A DNA stretch of 64,000 nt from Streptomyces hygroscopicus (GCF_026168105.1 NZ_LBMW01000003.1:1-64000); one strand, 5' to 3'. Positions 1 to 8,847 are shown, counted from the stretch's first letter. Program-made: numbers and translations. Notes: generated by a model not told the origin, from the letters alone.

Positions 1-1
1 C

Positions 2-922
2 GGCGCCGCGCACAGGGCCCGCCGACGCCCGGCGCACCGCCGGCAGCTCGCCCTGGCCGCGGCGGCGGTCGGCGCGCTCGCCCTCGTACCGCTCGCGGTG
101 TGGTCCGGCACCCGGTCCGGCGGAAGCACCATGACCGGGGCGGGCAAAGCCCCCGGTGAGCCAACCCCGGGGACGACGAACGGCTTCGGGACACCGTCGT
201 GGATCGGCGCCGCCGCCGACGTGCCCACCGGCGCCTTCGAGGGCCGGCTGCGCAACCACGACAGCGGCCTGTGCATCGGCCTCAATGCGAAGACGGCGGT
301 CGTGGGCACGGAGGCCGTACTCGTCCCCTGCACCTCGTCCGTGACCCAGCAGTGGGCCTACCGGGCCGACGGACTGCTGCGCAGCGTCGCCGCCCCCGGT
401 CTGTGTCTCGACTCCCATCTCGGCTACTCGGTCCAACTGGCCGCGTGCGCGGGCCGGTCGACGTCCGGGACGAAGGACGTCCGCTACGACTTCACTCGCC
501 AGGGAGCGTTCGTCCCGCGCTCGAACCGCGACCTGGCTCTCACCCCGGCTTCGTCCGCGCCGAACGCGGGACTGGTGCTCAAGCCGCGCACGGAGGACGA
601 CACCCAGCGCTGGGCCGCCGACACCTCCAACGCCGTGCGGATGCAGACGGTCAACTGGGGCGCCGAGGCGGAGCCGACGGCTTCGCCGTCGCGCAGCACC
701 CGGCGGTCCCCGGCCGCCAGGACCACGCCCCGGCCGGCCCCCGCCCCGTCGGGGCCCGCCCGGGCGACGGGACGGCCCTCCTCACCGGCACCGGGCACCT
801 GCCCGTACTGCACGCCGGGCGGCCGGGGCGGCGGATCCGCAGGCCGCGGCGGATACGGTGGCTGGGGAGACGGCGGGTACGGGGGCCGGGGGCCGTATGG
901 CGCCCAGGGAGGCGGACGCTGA
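2..922 (+). CDS. RICIN-type lectin membrane protein, 5' end outside window
   Basis: The reading frame is open from the left edge, so the N-terminus lies outside the window. The visible part starts with a basic stretch and a membrane segment (about residues 17-36 of the fragment), then an extracytoplasmic region with a ricin-B-like lectin fold: repeats ending in QQW and QRW, an LCLDSH block and paired cysteines. The last part is Pro/Ser/Arg-rich and then Gly/Tyr-rich low complexity. Its lectin half closely matches the complete gene at 2379-4214 (shared LCLDSH, DGLLRSVA and DVRYD blocks), so the two are paralogues on either side of a toxin-antitoxin pair. By analogy the missing N-terminus may be cytoplasmic and sigma-factor-like. 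The ligand is unknown; a cell-wall or glycan sensor is only a guess. Confidence 0.75.
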   Translation, partial: GAAHRARRRPAHRRQLALAAAAVGALALVPLAVWSGTRSGGSTMTGAGKAPGEPTPGTTNGFGTPSWIGAAADVPTGAFEGRLRNHDSGLCIGLNAKTAVVGTEAVLVPCTSSVTQQWAYRADGLLRSVAAPGLCLDSHLGYSVQLAACAGRSTSGTKDVRYDFTRQGAFVPRSNRDLALTPASSAPNAGLVLKPRTEDDTQRWAADTSNAVRMQTVNWGAEAEPTASPSRSTRRSPAARTTPRPAPAPSGPARATGRPSSPAPGTCPYCTPGGRGGGSAGRGGYGGWGDGGYGGRGPYGAQGGGR

Positions 923-1294
923 CACCCACCCGGACGCCGCCCTGACGCCGGGCGCGTGGCCGCGTGCGAGTCGAAGGCGGTGGCGCGACGGGGCGGCAAG
1001 GCCGTCGCCACCGGTGTCCTGTGCACCGCCGGGGCCGCGCACGCCCTTCGCCTCGCACCGGACCGCTCGTCCCCGGCCGTCGGCGGCCGGTCGTTCGTCC
1101 TCGTGTCCGCCGAGGTCGTCGATACGCACGGCGTGGTGGTCCCCGACACCCCGGGGGCCCGATCACCTTCCATGCGACCAGCGGCTCCCTCGCGGGGCTC
1201 GTGCCATATGGCTGGACACCTTCCGGTACCGCTCTCACTCTCTTCTGACCTGGTCGTATTTACGAGTAAGTACCTGCGCGGTACGGTGAGGGGC
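923..1294. other. Intergenic region before toxin-antitoxin pair
   Basis: No convincing gene is seen in these 372 bases. Open frames here have no recognisable family or ribosome-binding site and appear to be GC-driven. The 3' end carries the operator-like repeats described at 1260-1284. Confidence 0.5.
1260..1284. promoter_or_regulatory. Two short inverted repeats, likely antitoxin autoregulatory site
   Basis: TTAC-GA-GTAA (1260-1269) is followed directly by GTACC-TGCGC-GGTAC (1270-1284), ending 10 bases before the antitoxin start. Antitoxins of the ribbon-helix-helix class usually repress their own operon through such repeats. The sites are seen in the sequence; binding is inferred. Confidence 0.45.
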
Positions 1295-1540
1295 ATGCCA
1301 GCCCTCAACGTGGAGTTCAGTGATCGCGAGCTGGAGGACCTGCGGCAGATCGCCAAGGAACGGGGCACGTCGATGAAGGCCCTGGTGCGCGAGGCCGCGG
1401 CGGCCGACATCGCGCGGCACCGGGCGCTTCAGGAGGGTGCCGAGGCGTTCCGCAGGTTCTTCGCGGCGCATGCGGACGAGTTCGCGGCCGCCTTCCCCGA
1501 GGACGAACCGTCTGTCCGGGATGAGGAGCGGGGCGCCTGA
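1295..1540 (+). CDS. Ribbon-helix-helix antitoxin (CopG/Arc-like)
   Basis: An 81-residue protein. The N-terminus (PALNVEFSDRELEDLRQIAKERGTS) has the short beta strand followed by two helices of a ribbon-helix-helix DNA-binding domain. The C-terminal half is a charged helix (RALQEGAEAFRRFFAAHADEF) of the kind that wraps and neutralises a toxin. The ATG at 1295 is chosen because homology begins there; a longer in-frame extension upstream is arginine-rich and looks non-coding. It lies 3 bases before the Fic/Doc-type gene, the normal antitoxin-toxin order. It probably binds the repeats at 1260-1284. Confidence 0.8.
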   Translation: MPALNVEFSDRELEDLRQIAKERGTSMKALVREAAAADIARHRALQEGAEAFRRFFAAHADEFAAAFPEDEPSVRDEERGA

Positions 1541-1543
1541 CCG

Positions 1544-1921
1544 ATGGCCTCCGTCCTCCATATCGACGTGCCCTGGCTGCTCCAGCGCCACGAAGAGGTT
1601 CTGCCCGACCAGCCCGTGATCAACGACTTCTCCGCGTTGGTCGCCGCCGTCGCCCGCCACCGGGTGGACCCTCCGCGCCTCGGCGTGGATTCCGATCCGG
1701 CGTGGCGCGCCGCCGCCCTGCTGCACACGCTGGCGCTGCTCAAGCCGCTGCCGTCGGCCAACGCGCGCTTCGCATGTGCCACCGCGGTCGCGTACATGTT
1801 CGTCAGTGGCGTCGGCATCGACCCGCCGTACGGTGCGCTGGTCGACCTCGCGCGCGATCTGATCTCCGGCAGGACCGACGTCTACGGCGCCGCGGACCGG
1901 CTGCGGTCCTGGCAGATATGA
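1544..1921 (+). CDS. Fic/Doc-family toxin with degenerate active site
   Basis: A 125-residue all-helical protein of Doc toxin size. The recognisable core is KPLPSANARFACATAVAYMF (residues 67-86), which lines up with the Doc motif HxFxxANKR. The ANxR part is kept but the catalytic histidine position is lysine (K67) and the following phenylalanine is leucine. Doc phosphorylates EF-Tu, and classic Fic proteins AMPylate targets using that histidine, so this protein may be inactive or use different chemistry. I recall related actinobacterial toxin components that also lack the histidine, so this may be a subfamily trait rather than decay. It is preceded by its antitoxin, with a 3-base gap. Confidence 0.72.
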   Translation: MASVLHIDVPWLLQRHEEVLPDQPVINDFSALVAAVARHRVDPPRLGVDSDPAWRAAALLHTLALLKPLPSANARFACATAVAYMFVSGVGIDPPYGALVDLARDLISGRTDVYGAADRLRSWQI

Positions 1922-2378
1922 CCTCCCGGTAGAGGACCTCCCCGTGCCCCCGGCCGGCCGCCCCGGGGGCCGCCGACCGAGGGCGGGAGGATCGGGTCGG
2001 CGGCCCGTTCGCGCGCGAGAGCCGCCGCTCCGCGCGGGCCCCGAGGAGACGGCCGCTTCCCAGTGGACTACGGAGATCCGCGGGCCGGGAGCGTGCGCAC
2101 GCGACCCCTGCGCGCGCACGGTTCACACGGGGCGCATGGAATGTCGAAACCCTTTACGAATGTGCGAAGTTGGCGTCGGTAAGCCGACTTGCCTTCGCTT
2201 GGTGCCGATGTTGTTCAAGTGCCTTGTTCGCCGTCAGTGACATGTGCCAAGGTGACTTTCCTGAGCATGGGCATGAGCCGACTCCCGAATGGCCGGATCG
2301 CCATTCCGGGCTCGTCGGCGCGCTCCATTGGGTCAGAACTCCGTGTGCCTCCTTGCGCCTTGGAAGGAAATCCGCTCA
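1922..2378. other. Intergenic region, probable promoter of the lectin gene
   Basis: No gene is recognised. The first 200 bases are very GC-rich; about 2120-2260 is distinctly more AT-rich and contains a small hairpin (GTCGG-TAAG-CCGAC near 2175). This is a plausible promoter region for the gene at 2379, but no clear -35/-10 pair could be fixed. Confidence 0.4.
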
Positions 2379-4214
2379 GTGCACACCCCCCACCCCCCGC
2401 ATCCGCCCTATCCCCCTCGTCCCGGCATCGCCCCCGGGGAACCCGACGAGAGCCTTGCCGCCCGGCTCCGAGGCCGGCCTGCGGGCGAGGCCACCCAGCC
2501 CGTCGCGCTACTGATGGCGCGGCACTGGCAGCCCGCTTACGAATATGCGGTCATCTGTCTCGCATCCTCGGCGAACGTCGCCTCGATGGTCGCCGCCACC
2601 GCCTTCCACCGGGTCTTCGGCGACCTCCTGCGCTCGGGTTCCACGGCGGCACTGCGGCCCCGGCTGCTGGTCGCTGTACGCGACACGGTCAGGGAGTGGT
2701 CCACGGAGGACCGGATATCCGGCGCACTTCCGGAGCTGAGGAAACCCGCGGGAGGCCGCGGTATGCGCGCCGCGAAGTCCCTGACGCCCGAAAGCCGGAG
2801 CCTGGCCGAACGCTCTTTCCACGCTCTGCCCGGCCTGGCCCGGTGTCTGCTGTGGCACACCGAGGTCGAGGCCGAGCAGATATCCGTCCCGGCTGTTCTG
2901 CTGGGCATGGACTCCGGGACCGCCGGAGCCGCTCTTGAACAGGCGCGCGAACAATTCCGGGCAGGTTGTGTTCGCGCCCACCTGGAACTTGCTCCGACCG
3001 ACGAATGCCGCTTCCACAACCGGCTCCTCGACGTCCCGATCAGACGAGGCGGCTCCCTGCTGCCCGATGTGCAACGGCATCTCCTGCAGTGCCGCCACTG
3101 CCGTTTCGCCGCCGAGCAACTGAGCCATTTCGAGGGCGGCCTCGGCGGAATACTCGCGGAAGCCGTCCTCGGCTGGGGCGCCCGGCGCTATCTCGACTCC
3201 CGGCCCGGCCGCACCCCGTACACCGCCCGCGCCCGAGGCGGATCCGGCACCGGCCTCGGACGCGCGGGCGGCGGCGGGCGCCACCGGCTGATCTCCGGGG
3301 TGCCCACGCTCGGCCGCCGTGTCCTGGCGGGGGAGTGGAGCACCAGGGCGCTGCTGGCGGGCGTCGGCATCGCCACGGCGGCTGTGCTCGCCACACTCCT
3401 CGTCACGAAGCTGTGCTCGGACGACGACGGCGCCCAGCCGGTCGCCTCCACCAGCGCGAGCGGCGGCCGTACGACCCTCTCGCCCGGGTCCGGCTCCCAG
3501 GTACCGCCCGCCACGGCCTCGCCGCCCGGCACCGCAGGTCTTCCCGCCGCCCCGCAGCAGACGAGACTGCGCAACGTCGCGGCCGGCCTCTGCCTCGACA
3601 TCCGCGGCACGGTGCGGACCGGCGCGGGTACCCGGCTCGCGGGGTGCTCGTCCACGTGGACCCAGCAGTGGTCCTACGAGAGCGACGGCCTGCTGCGCAG
3701 CGTCGCCGATCCGGGGCTGTGCCTCGACTCCCACGCCACCGACGGGGTCGTCAGGCTCGCCGGGTGCGTCGGCGCCGGCCGGCCGGACGCCGGCGACGTC
3801 CGCTACGACCTCACGGTGCAGGGCGAGTTGCTGCCGCGGCGGAGCGACGACCTCGCCGTCACTCCCGCGCGCACCGACCAGGACGCCGACATCGTCGTCA
3901 AGGTCCGCGACGGCTCCGACGACCAGCGCTGGGCGACCGACGGAGAGTCGGCCGAACCCCAGTCAATGTCGATCTCCGGAACGGACGAGCCGTCGACCAC
4001 GCCTGCCGGCACCCAGCCGTCCCCCGCCGCGACCTCTCCCGCCCCACCGGGCCGCGAGCCGCCGGAGGCTCGCCCCACGCCGTCGGCGCCCCCGGCCCGG
4101 GCCCACCAGGATCGCGCCCTCGCCGTCCGGGACAAGCGGGACGGTCGCCGCCCCGCTCCCTCCCCGCCCCTGCCGACCCGGCCGCCGGACGTGCTGCCCG
4201 GGATCCGTCTCTGA
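2379..4214 (+). CDS. Sigma-like / zinc-finger / membrane / RICIN lectin fusion protein
   Basis: A 611-residue protein starting at GTG 2379, with ribosome-binding site AAGGAAA 8 bases upstream. Domains in order: His/Pro-rich head (1-20); a helical segment resembling ECF sigma region 2 (about 43-85); a second segment resembling region 4 (about 140-200, LARCLLWHTEVEAEQISVPA); a zinc-finger-like H234-x3-C238-x2-C241 module with C210 nearby, as in zf-HC2 anti-sigma factors; one membrane helix (about 324-344); then an extracytoplasmic Ser/Thr/Pro linker, a ricin-type lectin domain (about 390-535) and a Pro-rich tail. The architecture suggests a sensor that links an external ligand to a cytoplasmic regulatory part. 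Region 2 and 4 residues are poorly conserved, so it may not bind RNA polymerase. It is a paralogue of the partial gene at the left edge. Confidence 0.72.
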   Translation: MHTPHPPHPPYPPRPGIAPGEPDESLAARLRGRPAGEATQPVALLMARHWQPAYEYAVICLASSANVASMVAATAFHRVFGDLLRSGSTAALRPRLLVAVRDTVREWSTEDRISGALPELRKPAGGRGMRAAKSLTPESRSLAERSFHALPGLARCLLWHTEVEAEQISVPAVLLGMDSGTAGAALEQAREQFRAGCVRAHLELAPTDECRFHNRLLDVPIRRGGSLLPDVQRHLLQCRHCRFAAEQLSHFEGGLGGILAEAVLGWGARRYLDSRPGRTPYTARARGGSGTGLGRAGGGGRHRLISGVPTLGRRVLAGEWSTRALLAGVGIATAAVLATLLVTKLCSDDDGAQPVASTSASGGRTTLSPGSGSQVPPATASPPGTAGLPAAPQQTRLRNVAAGLCLDIRGTVRTGAGTRLAGCSSTWTQQWSYESDGLLRSVADPGLCLDSHATDGVVRLAGCVGAGRPDAGDVRYDLTVQGELLPRRSDDLAVTPARTDQDADIVVKVRDGSDDQRWATDGESAEPQSMSISGTDEPSTTPAGTQPSPAATSPAPPGREPPEARPTPSAPPARAHQDRALAVRDKRDGRRPAPSPPLPTRPPDVLPGIRL

Positions 4215-4247
4215 TGGGTCGTCAGGTGGTTCTCCGTGCGGTGGGTG

Positions 4248-5225
4248 TCAGGAAACCATGTCCCGCAGCTCGTTGCCGGCCAGGAAGTCTCCCGCGTTCC
4301 CGACCGCTGCGAGGGCGATCCGCACCAGGGTCTCGCGGGTGACACCGGCGACGTGGGGGGACAGCACCACGTTCGGCGCCTGCAGCAACCTGAGGGCCGG
4401 GGTGGGCGGTTCGGGGTCGAAGACGTCGATCCCCGCCCCGGCCAGCGCGCCGCGCTCCAGTGCGTCCGCCAGGGCGTCCTGGTCGATCAGGGCGCCCCGC
4501 GCGGTGTTGATCACGAAGGCGGTGGGCTTCAGGAGCGCAAGGCGCCCGGCGTCGAGCAGATGCCGGGTCGCGTCGGTGAGCGGCGCGTGCAGCGACACGT
4601 AGTCCGCGGTGCGCAGCAGTTCGTCGAGACCGACGTACCGGGCGCCGCCGAGACGCGCTTCCGTCTCCGCGTCCACGCGCTGGGGCCCCGTGTACAGGAC
4701 CGTCATGTCGAAGGCGACCCCCCGACGCGCGACCTCCTCGCCGATGTGGCCCAGTCCCACGATGCCGAGTGTCTTGCCGGACAGTTCGGTGATCGACTGC
4801 TGCAGCCGCGGCAGCGCCCAGTCGGCGTCGACGAGCGCGGTGTGCGCCGGTACCAGCTGTTTGGCCAGGGCGAGCATCAGCGCGAAGGTCTGCTCGGCCA
4901 CGTTCTGCTTCTCGGCACCGCTGGACCCGATGTTGCACACGGGCACGTTGCGGGCGCGGGCCGCGTCCACGTCGACGTAGTCGAAGCCGTGGCTCGCGCA
5001 CTGGATGAGCTCCAGCTCCGGTGCGGCGGCGATGTGTTCGGCGGTGACCGGGCCCAGCCCGGTGACGATGACGTGCGCCGCGCGCAGCGCCGCCGGATCC
5101 TCGTCGGTTCTCTCCACCACGGTGACGTCGGCCTGTCCCGGGAAGACGGTGGCGAGCGCGGCGCCCGCCCGGCGCCCACCGACGTGTGGCGAGACCACGG
5201 CCAGGACGTTCTTGGTTCCGGTCAT
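4248..5225 (-). CDS. D-2-hydroxyacid dehydrogenase, NAD-dependent
   Basis: A 325-residue member of the D-isomer-specific 2-hydroxyacid dehydrogenase family, near the usual length. It has the NAD-binding GLGHIGEEVA motif, the catalytic arginine in INTARGALID, the glutamate in GIDVFDPEPP and the histidine in LSPHVAG. Such enzymes interconvert 2-keto acids and D-2-hydroxy acids in the cytoplasm. The ATG at 5225 overlaps the stop of the upstream alpha-hydroxyacid oxidase by 4 bases (ATGA), so the two are one operon and translationally coupled. The oxidase yields a 2-keto acid that this enzyme could reduce, which hints at a shared substrate (inference). The substrate itself cannot be read from sequence. 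Confidence 0.88.
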   Translation of the reverse strand: MTGTKNVLAVVSPHVGGRRAGAALATVFPGQADVTVVERTDEDPAALRAAHVIVTGLGPVTAEHIAAAPELELIQCASHGFDYVDVDAARARNVPVCNIGSSGAEKQNVAEQTFALMLALAKQLVPAHTALVDADWALPRLQQSITELSGKTLGIVGLGHIGEEVARRGVAFDMTVLYTGPQRVDAETEARLGGARYVGLDELLRTADYVSLHAPLTDATRHLLDAGRLALLKPTAFVINTARGALIDQDALADALERGALAGAGIDVFDPEPPTPALRLLQAPNVVLSPHVAGVTRETLVRIALAAVGNAGDFLAGNELRDMVS

Positions 5226-6391
5226 GCGGTCTCCTCGATCAGGTCGGCGGCGCCGACGGTTGCGGGGCGGGCGTGTCCGGACAGCGCGAGCGTCAGATCG
5301 AACTCGGCCAGCAGACAGCGGATGACGTGTTCGACGCCCGCCTGCCCGTCGAGCCCGAGCCCGTACGCGTACGGCCGTCCCAAGAGGCCCGCACGCGCGC
5401 CCAGCGCGAGCGCCTTGAACAGGTCGTCGCCGGTGCGGATCCCGCTGTCGAACAGCACGGTGAGCCGGTCCCCGACCGCCTCCGCCACCCGCGGCAGCGC
5501 GTCCGCCGCCGCCACGGAACCGGCCACCTGCCGGCCACCGTGGTTGGAGACCACCACGCCGTCCATGCCCGCGTCGACCGCCCGGCGGGCGTCGTCCGGA
5601 TGCAGCACGCCCTTCAGCACGATCGGCCCGTCCCAGTTCTCCCGCAGGAACGCCAGATCCGGCCAGGTCTTGCCCGGATCCGCGAACATGCCGACGAAAT
5701 GCAGCACCGCGGCGTTGGGATCCTCGTGCACCGGCTTCGCCAGGCCCGCCTGGAACGCCGGATCGGAAAAGTAGTTCGCGGTGCCCACCCCGTGCAGGAA
5801 GGGCAGGTACGCCTGGTCGAGGTCGCGAGGCCGCCACGCCAGCAGCGGTGTGTCGAGCGTGACGAACAGTGCGGTGAACCCGGCCGCCTTCGCCCGGGTC
5901 AGGAAGCTCCGCGTGACCTCGCGGTCCTTGGCCCAGTACAGCTGGAACCAGCGTTCCCCGTCGCCCGACGCCTCCGCCACCTGCTCCATCGGCGTGCTGG
6001 AGGCCGAGGACAGGATGTACGGGATTCCCTGCGCCGCCGCGGCCCGGGCCGCGGCCGACTCCGCGTCCGGATGCATGATCGACAGGACCCCGACCGGCGC
6101 CAGGGCCAGTGGGGCGGGCAGCCGACGCCCCAGCAACTCCACCGAAAGGTCGCGTTCGTGGACGTCCCGCAGCATGCGCGGCACGATCCGGCGCCGCTCC
6201 AGCGCGGCCCGGTTCGCCCGGGCGGTGCTGCCGTTGCCCGCGCTGCCCGCCACATAGCCGACCGGGCCGGGCCCGAGCCGCCCCTCGGCGAGTTCCTCCA
6301 GCCGCGTCAGATCGGTGGGCAGCCGCGGCACGGCGCCCGTCATTCCGTTCAGGTAGATCTCGTACTGGAAGTCCGCCCAGTGCTTCGCCAT
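5222..6391 (-). CDS. FMN-dependent alpha-hydroxyacid oxidase / lactate 2-monooxygenase family
   Basis: A 389-residue TIM-barrel flavoenzyme. The diagnostic active-site block SNHGGRQ (catalytic His and substrate-binding Arg) is present, as are the FMN-binding SSASSTP segment and a GIRTGDDLFKAL phosphate-binding region. The family oxidises L-2-hydroxy acids to 2-keto acids with O2. Members such as lactate monooxygenase decarboxylate the product; sequence alone does not separate the two. The start at 6391 (MAKHWADFQYEIYL) is preferred over longer frames because homology starts there. It is the first gene of a two-gene operon and faces a PucR-type regulator across 114 bases, so that regulator probably controls it. 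Confidence 0.88.
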   Translation of the reverse strand: MAKHWADFQYEIYLNGMTGAVPRLPTDLTRLEELAEGRLGPGPVGYVAGSAGNGSTARANRAALERRRIVPRMLRDVHERDLSVELLGRRLPAPLALAPVGVLSIMHPDAESAAARAAAAQGIPYILSSASSTPMEQVAEASGDGERWFQLYWAKDREVTRSFLTRAKAAGFTALFVTLDTPLLAWRPRDLDQAYLPFLHGVGTANYFSDPAFQAGLAKPVHEDPNAAVLHFVGMFADPGKTWPDLAFLRENWDGPIVLKGVLHPDDARRAVDAGMDGVVVSNHGGRQVAGSVAAADALPRVAEAVGDRLTVLFDSGIRTGDDLFKALALGARAGLLGRPYAYGLGLDGQAGVEHVIRCLLAEFDLTLALSGHARPATVGAADLIEETA

Positions 6392-6505
6392 CCCGTACCT
6401 CCCGCCTCTCGTCCCTGAGACCGCGCCGTACGCCGACGATCCTTGCGACCGTGACAAGAGCCGTCCACCGTGGTGCGCACATCGCGCGGCTGGGATCATC
6501 ACCCT

Positions 6506-7675
6506 GTGACAAACCCGCCCCGGCGTTCCAGGATCCGGGTCCGCGACGAGGTCGTCGCCGACCCCCATGTGGTGGAGGCGGTCGTGGCCGCCGTCCACGA
6601 GCAGGTGCCCGTGTACGCCGCGCTCGACGACAGCCGGCTGCCGGAGGTGCGGGCCATCGCCGCCTGGGGCATGGACCGGTTGCTCCACCTCTGGGCCAAC
6701 GACGGCACGCTGTCGCGCGCCGACCTGCGCAGGTTCCGCGGCATCGCCGCGGCCCGCGCGGCCGACGGCCGGCCAGTCCAGGCGGTGCTGCGGGCCTACC
6801 GGGTGGCGGCGACCGTCCTCACCGACGAGGTCGCCGCCCGAGCGCCCGGCCTCACGGCCGAAGACGGCTTGGCCCTCGCCCGGACGCTGCTGACGGCCCT
6901 GGACACTCTGTCGGAGGAGATGGCCACGGCGTACGCGGCGACCACCGAAGACCTTGCCGGGGACCGGGACCGGGCGCTACGGCTGCTGCTCGACGATCTG
7001 ATCGCCGGCCGGCACGCCTCGGTGGGCGCGCTGACCGACCGCTCGGCCCGGCTGGGCGTCCATCTCCCGGACCCGTACTGCCTGTTGGTGGCTGAGCCGA
7101 CGAACGGAGGCGGCCCCGACATGTCGTACGAGGCCGCCGCCGGACTCCTCGCGGCGCTCGGCGACGGCGGTACGTCGCTGTCGACGGTACGAGGCTCCCG
7201 TGCCGTCCTGCTGTTGCCCGCGACGGCGGTCGGCCGCGTGGCGGACCTCCTCGGCGAGCGGGCCTGGCGGGGCTGCGCGATCACGGGGGAGGGGCTGGAC
7301 CGGATCGCCGTCGCGCACCGGCTCGCCGCGGACGCCCTCGACACCGCGCCTGCCCACGCCCACCGGCCCGGCCGGATCCTCACGGACGCGGACGCACACG
7401 TGCTGGCGCTGCTCGCCGGGCACCCGGCCGCCACCGCCGACCACATCGCCCGCCTGGTCCTCGGCCCGCTCACCGACCCGGAACAGCGCCATCTGCTGGA
7501 GGCGCTGACCGCGTACGTCGACGCGGGCTCGGCGACCGCCGCGGCCCGCGCGCTCCATCTGCACCCGCAGTCGTTGCGCTACCGTCTGCGCCGTATCAAC
7601 GCCCTCACGTCCCGCGACCCGCGTGACCCCTGGCAGCGCCTGACGCTGGACATCGCCCGCACGATCAGGACCTGA
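6506..7675 (+). CDS. PucR-family transcriptional regulator
   Basis: A 389-residue protein. The C-terminal 60 residues (LTAYVDAGSATAAARALHLHPQSLRYRLRRINALT) are the PucR C-terminal helix-turn-helix, and the centre is a GGDEF-like/CdaR regulatory region. The N-terminal part (about 1-170) is the all-helical RsbR_N-like sensory domain seen in actinobacterial PucR proteins. The start is taken as GTG 6506; an in-frame GTG at 6470 is possible. It is divergent from the hydroxyacid oxidase operon and convergent with a cyclase-family gene. PucR proteins sense metabolites such as ureides or amino acids; the ligand here is not evident. Confidence 0.82.
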   Translation: MTNPPRRSRIRVRDEVVADPHVVEAVVAAVHEQVPVYAALDDSRLPEVRAIAAWGMDRLLHLWANDGTLSRADLRRFRGIAAARAADGRPVQAVLRAYRVAATVLTDEVAARAPGLTAEDGLALARTLLTALDTLSEEMATAYAATTEDLAGDRDRALRLLLDDLIAGRHASVGALTDRSARLGVHLPDPYCLLVAEPTNGGGPDMSYEAAAGLLAALGDGGTSLSTVRGSRAVLLLPATAVGRVADLLGERAWRGCAITGEGLDRIAVAHRLAADALDTAPAHAHRPGRILTDADAHVLALLAGHPAATADHIARLVLGPLTDPEQRHLLEALTAYVDAGSATAAARALHLHPQSLRYRLRRINALTSRDPRDPWQRLTLDIARTIRT

Positions 7676-7705
7676 GCCGGGTCTCCCCAGCGGTTTCCGA
7701 CCGGG

Positions 7706-8386
7706 CTACGCGTACCCCGCGGGGCCGCCTACACGGGCCACGGCCCGGACCGGGGCGCCGTCCGCGCCGGGCAGGTGCAGCGGGAACAGGAACACCTCCA
7801 CGGGGCGTCCGGCCCGCTGGGCGGCGAGGACGCGGTCGAGGCCGGTGAGGTTCTCGGCGATCACGCCGCTCGTGCTGCACAGCACGCGATGGGCGGGCAG
7901 ATCGGGATCTCCGGCCGGATCCACGCTGAGTGCGTCCACGCCGATCGTGCGGACGCTCGCGTTGACCACCGTCTGCATGGCCTCCGGGGTCAGCCAGGGG
8001 TGGGCCAGGTAGGCGTCGGTGCCCCAGTACGCCGACCAGCCCGTGGCCACGAGCAGGATCGCGCCCGGCTGCAGCCGCAGCAGGCTCAGGGCGGGCGCCA
8101 GCAGTTCGGGCGTGATCGCCGTCCTCGCCGACAGGCCCCGTACGTCCGCCACCACCGCCGGACCCGCGAACCGCTCCAGCGGCAGCTCGTCCAGCGCGGG
8201 CCACGCCGAGTTCACGTGATACGGCGCGTCCACATGCGTCCCCGACTGCGAACCCATGTGCAGGGACAGGACGTTCACCCCGTCCGTGGCCACCCGCAGC
8301 GCCCGCTCCACCTCGACCTGCGGGTCACCGGGACACACGGGCATCCCGGTGACCACGGGCACCGACAGATCGAGCCAGGACTCCAT
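7706..8386 (-). CDS. Cyclase-family metal-dependent hydrolase (kynurenine formamidase-like)
   Basis: A 226-residue protein of the cyclase superfamily. The metal-binding signature H-x7-H-x-D-x3-H is intact (H43, H51, D53, H57 in HMGSQSGTHVDAPYH). Relatives hydrolyse N-formylkynurenine, isatin or other amides and lactones. The ATG shares one base with the stop of the permease remnant upstream (TGATG), so the gene was probably once the second gene of a transporter-hydrolase operon. Since the permease is truncated, the source of its present transcription is unclear. Confidence 0.82.
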   Translation of the reverse strand: MESWLDLSVPVVTGMPVCPGDPQVEVERALRVATDGVNVLSLHMGSQSGTHVDAPYHVNSAWPALDELPLERFAGPAVVADVRGLSARTAITPELLAPALSLLRLQPGAILLVATGWSAYWGTDAYLAHPWLTPEAMQTVVNASVRTIGVDALSVDPAGDPDLPAHRVLCSTSGVIAENLTGLDRVLAAQRAGRPVEVFLFPLHLPGADGAPVRAVARVGGPAGYA

Positions 8387-8847
8387 CAGCCGCCCTCGCC
8401 CACGAGCGCGGCGGGGGCGCCGTCCGGCCCGGCGCCCGGTCCGGTGATCGGGGGCACCGGCGCCTTGACCGTACGGGCCGGCCGCGCGCCCCGCGGACCG
8501 TAGGCCGCGCGCGGCTCGGGGAAGATCCGCAGCAGCGCCAGGAGGAGGACCGCGGTGACCGCCGGCGAGAGCGGCAGGCCGATGCCGACGCCGTGCGCCC
8601 GATCGCCGAGGGGGCCGACGAACTGGCCGGGGATGTCGGTGAACAGCACGCCGACCACCGCCGAGACCCACCAGGCGGTCATGCCCCGCCCGTTCCAGCA
8701 GTGCGTGAACCGGTAACGGCCACCGCGCCGACGGCAGTCGAAGACCTGAAGCGCGTCCGGGTCGTACCAGCCGCGCCCGGTGTAGAAGCCGAGCATCATC
8801 ACGCCCATCCACGGAGTGGTGCAGGTGATGATCATCGTGGCAAACAT
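8386..8847 (-). pseudogene. Truncated NCS1-family permease (allantoin/cytosine type), C-terminal remnant
   Basis: The frame encodes about 154 residues that match only the last third of NCS1 transporters: TTPWMGVMMLGFYTGRGWYD, then DALQVFDCRRRGGRY, two membrane helices and the charged C-terminal tail. A complete permease is around 480-500 residues, so the first two thirds are missing. Upstream of about 8870 the similarity stops and the leader of the oppositely oriented dnaK begins, which suggests a deletion or insertion junction. An internal ATG at 8847 is used as a nominal start. It ends in TGATG with the hydrolase gene. Confidence 0.68.

Noticed and set aside
1235..2119. Long minus-strand frame over the toxin-antitoxin genes
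   Set aside because: Arg/Pro-rich composition, no family and no ribosome-binding site; it is the GC-driven shadow of the plus-strand pair.
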